Assembly (NCBI GenBank): GCA_005879045.1
Contig: VBLV01000055.1
Coordinates: 1 to 9,468, forward strand
DNA length: 9,468 nucleotides
Direction: 5' to 3'
DNA from: Methanobacteriota archaeon
Lineage (GTDB): Archaea; Thermoplasmatota; Thermoplasmata; RBG-16-68-12
This document shows positions 5,479 to 9,468 of the stretch, piece by piece (position 1 is the first letter of the stretch; each line of letters opens with the position of its first letter). The notes under the pieces were generated by a model. It had not been told where the DNA came from. It searched no databases and saw only the letters and a list, made by a program, of their open reading frames with translations. Position numbers and translations under genes: made by a program.

Positions 5479-7278
5479 ATGCAACGGAAGGTCACGTTCA
5501 CCCCTCGCCGCTTTCTGAAGAAAATCTGGCAGCTTGGCAATTTCGACGTGTCCCCCGACGGCCGGTGGCTGGCGCTCGCGGCAAACAAGGGGGACCAGTG
5601 GTCCGTCTACCTCCTGGACCTCCGAACGAAGAAGGATCGAATTCTCCTGCAATCCGAGCAGTCAGTGCTGAATCCGGAGTTCTCTCCGGACGGTCGATGG
5701 ATCGCGGTCCAGTCGGACTTCGAGGGGGATGAGAACTACAACATCTACCTCATGCCCGTGCGGGGCGCGCACGTCCAGAAGATCACCGACACGCCGTTCG
5801 ACAGCGCGTTCCCTCGATGGTCCCCCGATGGCACGAAGATCGCGTTCCTCTCGAACCGGGATGGCGACCGAGACAACGTCTTCGTCGTGGACACGGGCGG
5901 CGGCGACGCCCGGCAACTCACGAATGTGGACGACATCGTCGGCGAGATTGCGTGGCGTCCGGACGGTCAGAGCATCGCCTTCTCCGCGGGCGTGGGCCTC
6001 CTGGATTATGTCGGCCTCGTCGACCTCGCCGGTCACATGGAGAAAATCGTCGCATTCCCGGACTCGGAGAGCGCGATCGGGGGAGACCTCGGAAGGCCGA
6101 GGCCCTGGTCTCCGGACGGTCGGGAGCTCGCGTTCGTGTCGAACGTCCACGACCACGTGGACCTCGGCGTGCTCGATGTCAAGACGAAGAAAGTCCGGTT
6201 CCTGGTCCAGAGCCGGTGGGACAAGGCGATGCCCCTCTGGGCCCCGGACGGAAGGCGGATCGCGTTCCTGGAGAACCGCGATGGAAACGTCCAGCTAAAG
6301 ACCGTCTCTCGAGATGGCAAGGGCGCCCGAGCGGTGTCGCCCGCGAAGGGCTCGGCGAGCCGGGCCGTCTGGACCCCGGACGCCAAGGGCTTGTTCTACC
6401 AGCACTCCGAATTCACGCAGCCCACGCGCCTCATTCTCCGGAGGGGCGAGCGGGCCGTGACCCTCGTCGACAGCCTCCGAGAGCCCCTTCCCAAGGATGA
6501 ACTCGCGCCCGGAAAGCTCGTTCGGTATCCGAGTTTCGACGGCCGAACGATCTCGGCGTGGCTCTTCGTGCCGCGAAAAGATCGCCTCCGGAACGCCGCG
6601 GTGGTGGATCCGCACGGCGGTCCGGAGTCGCAGACGCTCAACGATTGGGACGCGCGGTTCCAATTCATGGCGGCGGAGGGCTTCACGATCCTCGCGCCGA
6701 ACTACCGCGGCGGCACGGGCCATGGACGCGCCTGGCGCCGTCTGAGCGACCGCGACCTGGGTGGCGGGGACATCCAAGACATCATCGCGGGGGGCCGGTG
6801 GCTCACCCAGAACCGCCACGGCGCGCCCGGCCGGTTGGGGGCGATCGGGGTGAGCTATGGCGGGTACGCCGTCGCGCATGCCCTCGAGAAGGCGCCCGAC
6901 CTCTGGGCGGTCGGCGTGAGCATCGTCGGATACTTCAACTGGCTCACAGCCACGACGAACGAGCGCGGCTACCTCCGGCGGTACGACCGCCAGAAGATGG
7001 GAGAGCCCGAGGTCGACGCCGACCGGTACCGCAAGTTCTCCCCGATCTACTTCCTCGACGAAATCCGGGCTCCGGTCCTCTTCACCGGCGGAGCCCACGA
7101 CCCGCGTTGCCCCGTCACCGAGGCGCGCGGGATGGTCGAGGAGATGCGGAAGATGGGCAAGGTCGTCGACTATCTCGAGTTCCCCGACGAAGGCCATTGG
7201 CCCCGCAAGATGTCGAACCAGATCCGGCTCAATGAGCGGGCGCTCGAGTGGCTGAAGCAGTATTTGCCGGACCGCTGA
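5479..7278 (+). CDS. S9 family prolyl oligopeptidase-like / acylaminoacyl-peptidase-type serine peptidase
   Basis: This 599-aa two-domain serine peptidase probably cleaves short peptides in the cytosol. Residues about 20-310 form a TolB/WD40-like beta-propeller with seven xPDG repeats (SPDG at 25, 69, 115; RPDG at 161; SPDG at 211; APDG at 255; TPDA at 300), each followed by a hydrophobic strand. Residues about 340-599 are an alpha/beta hydrolase. DPHGGP (377-382) contributes the oxyanion site, NYRGGTGHGRAW (408-419) is a family block, and the nucleophile is S459 in GVSYGGY. D541 in GGAHDPRCP and H573 in DEGHWP complete the triad. The N-terminus (MQRKVTFTPRRFLKKIW) is basic but lacks a hydrophobic core, so no signal peptide. 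The length matches S9C acylaminoacyl peptidases. The exact specificity (acyl-peptide, dipeptidyl or oligopeptide) cannot be read from sequence. It is divergent from Nudix and convergent with the aminotransferase at a 3-nt gap. Confidence 0.93.
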   Translation: MQRKVTFTPRRFLKKIWQLGNFDVSPDGRWLALAANKGDQWSVYLLDLRTKKDRILLQSEQSVLNPEFSPDGRWIAVQSDFEGDENYNIYLMPVRGAHVQKITDTPFDSAFPRWSPDGTKIAFLSNRDGDRDNVFVVDTGGGDARQLTNVDDIVGEIAWRPDGQSIAFSAGVGLLDYVGLVDLAGHMEKIVAFPDSESAIGGDLGRPRPWSPDGRELAFVSNVHDHVDLGVLDVKTKKVRFLVQSRWDKAMPLWAPDGRRIAFLENRDGNVQLKTVSRDGKGARAVSPAKGSASRAVWTPDAKGLFYQHSEFTQPTRLILRRGERAVTLVDSLREPLPKDELAPGKLVRYPSFDGRTISAWLFVPRKDRLRNAAVVDPHGGPESQTLNDWDARFQFMAAEGFTILAPNYRGGTGHGRAWRRLSDRDLGGGDIQDIIAGGRWLTQNRHGAPGRLGAIGVSYGGYAVAHALEKAPDLWAVGVSIVGYFNWLTATTNERGYLRRYDRQKMGEPEVDADRYRKFSPIYFLDEIRAPVLFTGGAHDPRCPVTEARGMVEEMRKMGKVVDYLEFPDEGHWPRKMSNQIRLNERALEWLKQYLPDR

Positions 7279-7281
7279 ACC

Positions 7282-8367
7282 TCACAGGCTGGCTCGGATT
7301 GCCTTGAGGAGCCAGTCCATGATTTCCGGATCCGCCTGAGTCCCCATCGTCCCAATCCGGATCGTCTTACCTCGCAACGGCCCGAGGCCGCCCGAGATGT
7401 AGATGTTGTGCTCGTCCCGGAGCCGCCGGACCAGTCGGTTCGAGTCCACTCCGGCGGGAGGCGCGAAGCATGCGACCGTGTTCGACAACAGGTTCGCGGG
7501 TCCCATGGGCGAGAAACCGAGACCCAGGAGGCCGTCTCGCAACCGCGCTGCGACTCTCTCGTGCCGAGCAATGCGGGCTTCGAGGCCCTCCTCCTTGAGG
7601 AGAGTCAGCGCACGGTGGAACGCGTAGAACAGATTCGAGGAAATCGTCGTCGGAGTGGGATGCCACTCCCCCCACTCCCGCTCATACCGATCCCAGGTGT
7701 AGAGGTTGAGATACCATCCTTCGACGGATTGCGGATCCGTGGACTCCCAGAGGGATCGCGAGACCGCGACGGGCGCGATGCCGGCGGGCGCCGCGATGCA
7801 CTTCTGAGATGCACTGAACGCCGCCTCGATCCCAAGCTTGGCGAACGGGACAGGAATGCCGCCCAAGGACGAGACCGCGTCGACGATCACAGCCGCATCC
7901 GCGGCGTGCGCGACCTCAACGATCGGCTCCAGGGGATTCGTGATGCCGGTCGAGGTCTCGTTGTGCACGACCGCGACGGCCTTCGTGGGCGTCTTGAGGG
8001 CCTCCCGCAATGCCGGCATGTCCGGGCCGGCGCCCCACTCAGACGAGACCACATCCGTTTTCACGCGGTGTGAATGGAGAACCTCGCGAGTCCGTTCCCC
8101 GAAGAAACCGTTAGAGACGACGACCACCCGATCGCCCGGTCGTAAGAACGTGTAGGCGATCGCCTCGAGTCCCGCGTGGCCCGGTCCCGCGAGGGGAAAC
8201 ACGTGCGCGTCGGGCGAGGACCAGAGGGAGTGCAACATCTCCCGCGTCTCGCGATGGGCTTTCACCCAGGCATCGCCGTAGTGAGGCATCGCGGGCTTCG
8301 CGAATTCTTCGAGCACGCGGGGAGGGAGCGGAACAGGCCCCGGGATCAGCAGAAGCCCCGCCTCCAT
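7282..8367 (-). CDS. Class V aminotransferase, alanine-glyoxylate / serine-pyruvate type
   Basis: This PLP enzyme of fold type I (361 aa from ATG 8367) transfers an amino group between alanine or serine and glyoxylate or pyruvate. The family opening IPGPVPLPPRVL is near the N-terminus (8-19). Then come PLAGPGHAGLEA (58-69), HNETSTG (135-141), the PLP-ring aspartate D163 in VDAVSSLGG, the Schiff-base lysine K189 in SASQKCIAAPAG and the substrate-carboxylate arginine R337 in KTIRIGTMG. Length is normal for archaeal members. A GTG at 8415 would add 16 residues, but they resemble no family member and use codons rare in this DNA (TTT, GTA, CCA, TTG). An AT-rich element (about 8394-8405) lies about 32 nt before the ATG. 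It follows radA by 75 nt on the same strand. Substrate could equally be serine, aspartate or phosphoserine-like compounds. Confidence 0.9.
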   Translation of the reverse strand: MEAGLLLIPGPVPLPPRVLEEFAKPAMPHYGDAWVKAHRETREMLHSLWSSPDAHVFPLAGPGHAGLEAIAYTFLRPGDRVVVVSNGFFGERTREVLHSHRVKTDVVSSEWGAGPDMPALREALKTPTKAVAVVHNETSTGITNPLEPIVEVAHAADAAVIVDAVSSLGGIPVPFAKLGIEAAFSASQKCIAAPAGIAPVAVSRSLWESTDPQSVEGWYLNLYTWDRYEREWGEWHPTPTTISSNLFYAFHRALTLLKEEGLEARIARHERVAARLRDGLLGLGFSPMGPANLLSNTVACFAPPAGVDSNRLVRRLRDEHNIYISGGLGPLRGKTIRIGTMGTQADPEIMDWLLKAIRASL

Positions 8368-8393
8368 GGAACCGGTCAACGATGGGTGGGACG

Positions 8394-8405
8394 CTACTTC
8401 AAACT
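8394..8405 (-). promoter_or_regulatory. Possible promoter of the aminotransferase gene
   Basis: The minus strand reads AGTTTGAAGTAG, the AT-richest tract between radA and the aminotransferase, about 32 nt before ATG 8367. The spacing matches other promoter candidates in the window and argues for the ATG over the upstream GTG at 8415, which the element would otherwise lie inside. The match to a TATA box is weak. Confidence 0.3.
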
Positions 8406-8442
8406 GTCCCGACACGTCTTGTCACGGAACGAAAGAGCACGG

Positions 8443-9429
8443 TCAGTCGCGGATTCCGTCCTCGGAGACGCTGAAGACCGCCTCGGCCTCGGGGAGGTTC
8501 GGGGAGTCGATCAGACGCGCAATCCGCTTCCCGCCTTTCGACTTGCGCAGATACACGCGGAACGTCGCGCTGTGGCCGACGATGTGGCCTCCAACTGGCC
8601 GGGTGGGATCCCCGAAGAAAGCATCGGGCTTCGCATGGACCTGATTTGTCACGTAGATCACGGCATTGTGGATGTCTCCGAACCGCATCAGCTCGTGGAT
8701 GTGCTTGTTCAGGAGCTGCTGCCGTTCCGCGAGCACCCCGCGGCCGATGTACTCGGCTCGGAAGTGCGCCGTCAGGGAATCGATCACGATGAGCCGGATC
8801 GGGAAGTCTTGCGCGAGCTCCTGTGCTTTCTCGACGAGCAGCATCTGGTGATGGCTGTTGAACGCCCGCGCAATATGGATTCGCTTGAGGATCGCGTCCG
8901 CGTCAAGATCCAACGCGTCGGCCATCTGTCGGATCCGCTCGGGACGGAAGGTCTGCTCCGTGTCGATCCATACGACGTCCCCGTTCAGCCCGCCGTCGTC
9001 CTCCGGACGCGTGACGTTGACCGCCAGTTGGTGCGCAAGCTGTGACTTGCCCGCCGAAAATTCACCATAGCACTCTGTAATGGCCTGCGTCTCCAGGCCG
9101 CCTCCCAAGAGTTCATCCAAAGCCTTCGAACAGGTTGTGAGCTTCGCGACGGACTTCCGCCGCTCCAGGATTACGTCGCCGGTCTCGAACCCGCCGATGT
9201 CGACGGCCTCCCGGGCTGCAATAATGATCTTCTGGGCCACATTCGTGCCGAGTTCCGCGGCGTCCGCGATCATCTGGGGCGAGGCGACGGCCAGCCCCAT
9301 CAAATCCGTGAATCCGGCCTCCCGCAGCTTCTCCGCGGTCGCGGGGCCTACGCCGGGAAGTTCCTCGATGGACTTGACTACCTTGACCGCAATGGCCACC
9401 TTGTCACCCGTCCTCTCATCCTTGGCCAT
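8443..9429 (-). CDS. radA: DNA repair and recombination protein RadA
   Basis: This is the archaeal RecA/Rad51 recombinase, 328 aa, forming ATP-dependent filaments on single-stranded DNA for homologous strand exchange. A helix-hairpin-helix N-terminal domain (about 20-75, [20 protein letters not shown]) is followed by the linker [13 protein letters not shown] (79-91) and the ATPase core. Walker A is GEFSAGKSQ (122-130, K128/S129), Walker B is LIVIDS (213-218, D217), and loop L2 is [20 protein letters not shown] (261-280). The C-terminus [20 protein letters not shown] is diagnostic of archaeal RadA rather than the paralogue RadB, which lacks the HhH domain. No intein is present, although radA is a known insertion site in some archaea. 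ATG 9429 gives a normal N-terminus. Walker A differs from the common GEFGSGKTQ at three positions but keeps GxxxxGK[ST]. Confidence 0.97.
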   Translation of the reverse strand: MAKDERTGDKVAIAVKVVKSIEELPGVGPATAEKLREAGFTDLMGLAVASPQMIADAAELGTNVAQKIIIAAREAVDIGGFETGDVILERRKSVAKLTTCSKALDELLGGGLETQAITECYGEFSAGKSQLAHQLAVNVTRPEDDGGLNGDVVWIDTEQTFRPERIRQMADALDLDADAILKRIHIARAFNSHHQMLLVEKAQELAQDFPIRLIVIDSLTAHFRAEYIGRGVLAERQQLLNKHIHELMRFGDIHNAVIYVTNQVHAKPDAFFGDPTRPVGGHIVGHSATFRVYLRKSKGGKRIARLIDSPNLPEAEAVFSVSEDGIRD

Positions 9430-9454
9430 ACTTAAGGCGGTAACACGGGGAGAT

Positions 9455-9468
9455 GGGTGAAACTATCG
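9455..9468 (-). promoter_or_regulatory. Possible radA promoter, cut by the window edge
   Basis: The minus strand enters with CGATAGTTTCACCC about 26-39 nt before the radA ATG at 9429. Its ATAGTTT core is at the distance seen for other promoter candidates here. No Shine-Dalgarno separates it from the ATG. Only part of the region is visible. Confidence 0.3.

Noticed and set aside
6295..7197. 300-codon frame antisense to the S9 peptidase
   Set aside because: Shadow of a strongly supported gene with complete catalytic triad.
8368..8415. GTG start adding 16 residues to the aminotransferase
   Set aside because: Codons are atypical, the residues match no homologue pattern and the stretch holds a promoter-like tract; not fully excluded.
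8176..9045. 289-codon frame antisense to RadA and the aminotransferase
   Set aside because: Shadow spanning two well-identified genes; no domain.
1..9468. CRISPR array, insertion sequence, attachment site or intein
   Set aside because: No spaced direct repeats, transposase or integrase genes, terminal inverted repeats, or interruption of RadA were seen.

Overview
The window looks like ordinary core chromosome from a GC-rich archaeon. Archaeal markers are RadA recombinase, SRP19, a DUF211 protein, a type II methionine aminopeptidase and a TldD/TldE pair. AT-rich TATA-like elements lie about 28-35 nt before several starts, and one start carries a GAGGTGAT Shine-Dalgarno. The strongly GC-biased third codon positions with this gene content fit a GC-rich euryarchaeal lineage such as uncultivated Thermoplasmatota. 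That placement is inference from gene content and style; no rRNA is present.

Layout, left to right. (1) A minus-strand tldD-tldE operon (2187 to 1, tldE cut by the window edge) encodes a zinc metalloprotease pair. (2) Divergent from it is SRP19 (2300-2584, plus), which runs tail to tail into a DUF211 gene (2884-2591, minus). (3) A 175-bp AT-richer gap (2885-3059) follows. (4) A minus-strand block (5410 to 3060) encodes a Nudix hydrolase, a YrdC/Sua5-type threonylcarbamoyl-AMP synthase, methionine aminopeptidase and a small two-helix membrane protein. (5) A divergent plus-strand S9 peptidase (5479-7278) has an N-terminal TolB-like propeller and no signal peptide. (6) A minus-strand pair, RadA recombinase (9429-8443) and a class V aminotransferase of the alanine-glyoxylate/serine-pyruvate type (8367-7282), converges on the S9 gene with a 3-nt gap.

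Functionally the region is informational and proteostatic. It covers co-translational targeting (SRP19), t6A tRNA modification (YrdC), N-terminal methionine removal (MetAP), proteolysis (TldD/TldE, S9 peptidase) and recombination (RadA). Most first genes of transcription units appear to be leaderless or to have very short leaders. The operon-internal tldE instead has a strong Shine-Dalgarno overlapping the tldD stop.

I found no mobile element, CRISPR array, tRNA/rRNA gene or defence cassette. I also see no convincing evidence of a novel multi-gene system. The items most worth a second look are the centred bidirectional promoter at 5440-5447, the uncharacterised small membrane protein, the 2885-3059 gap, and the YrdC-MetAP coupling.
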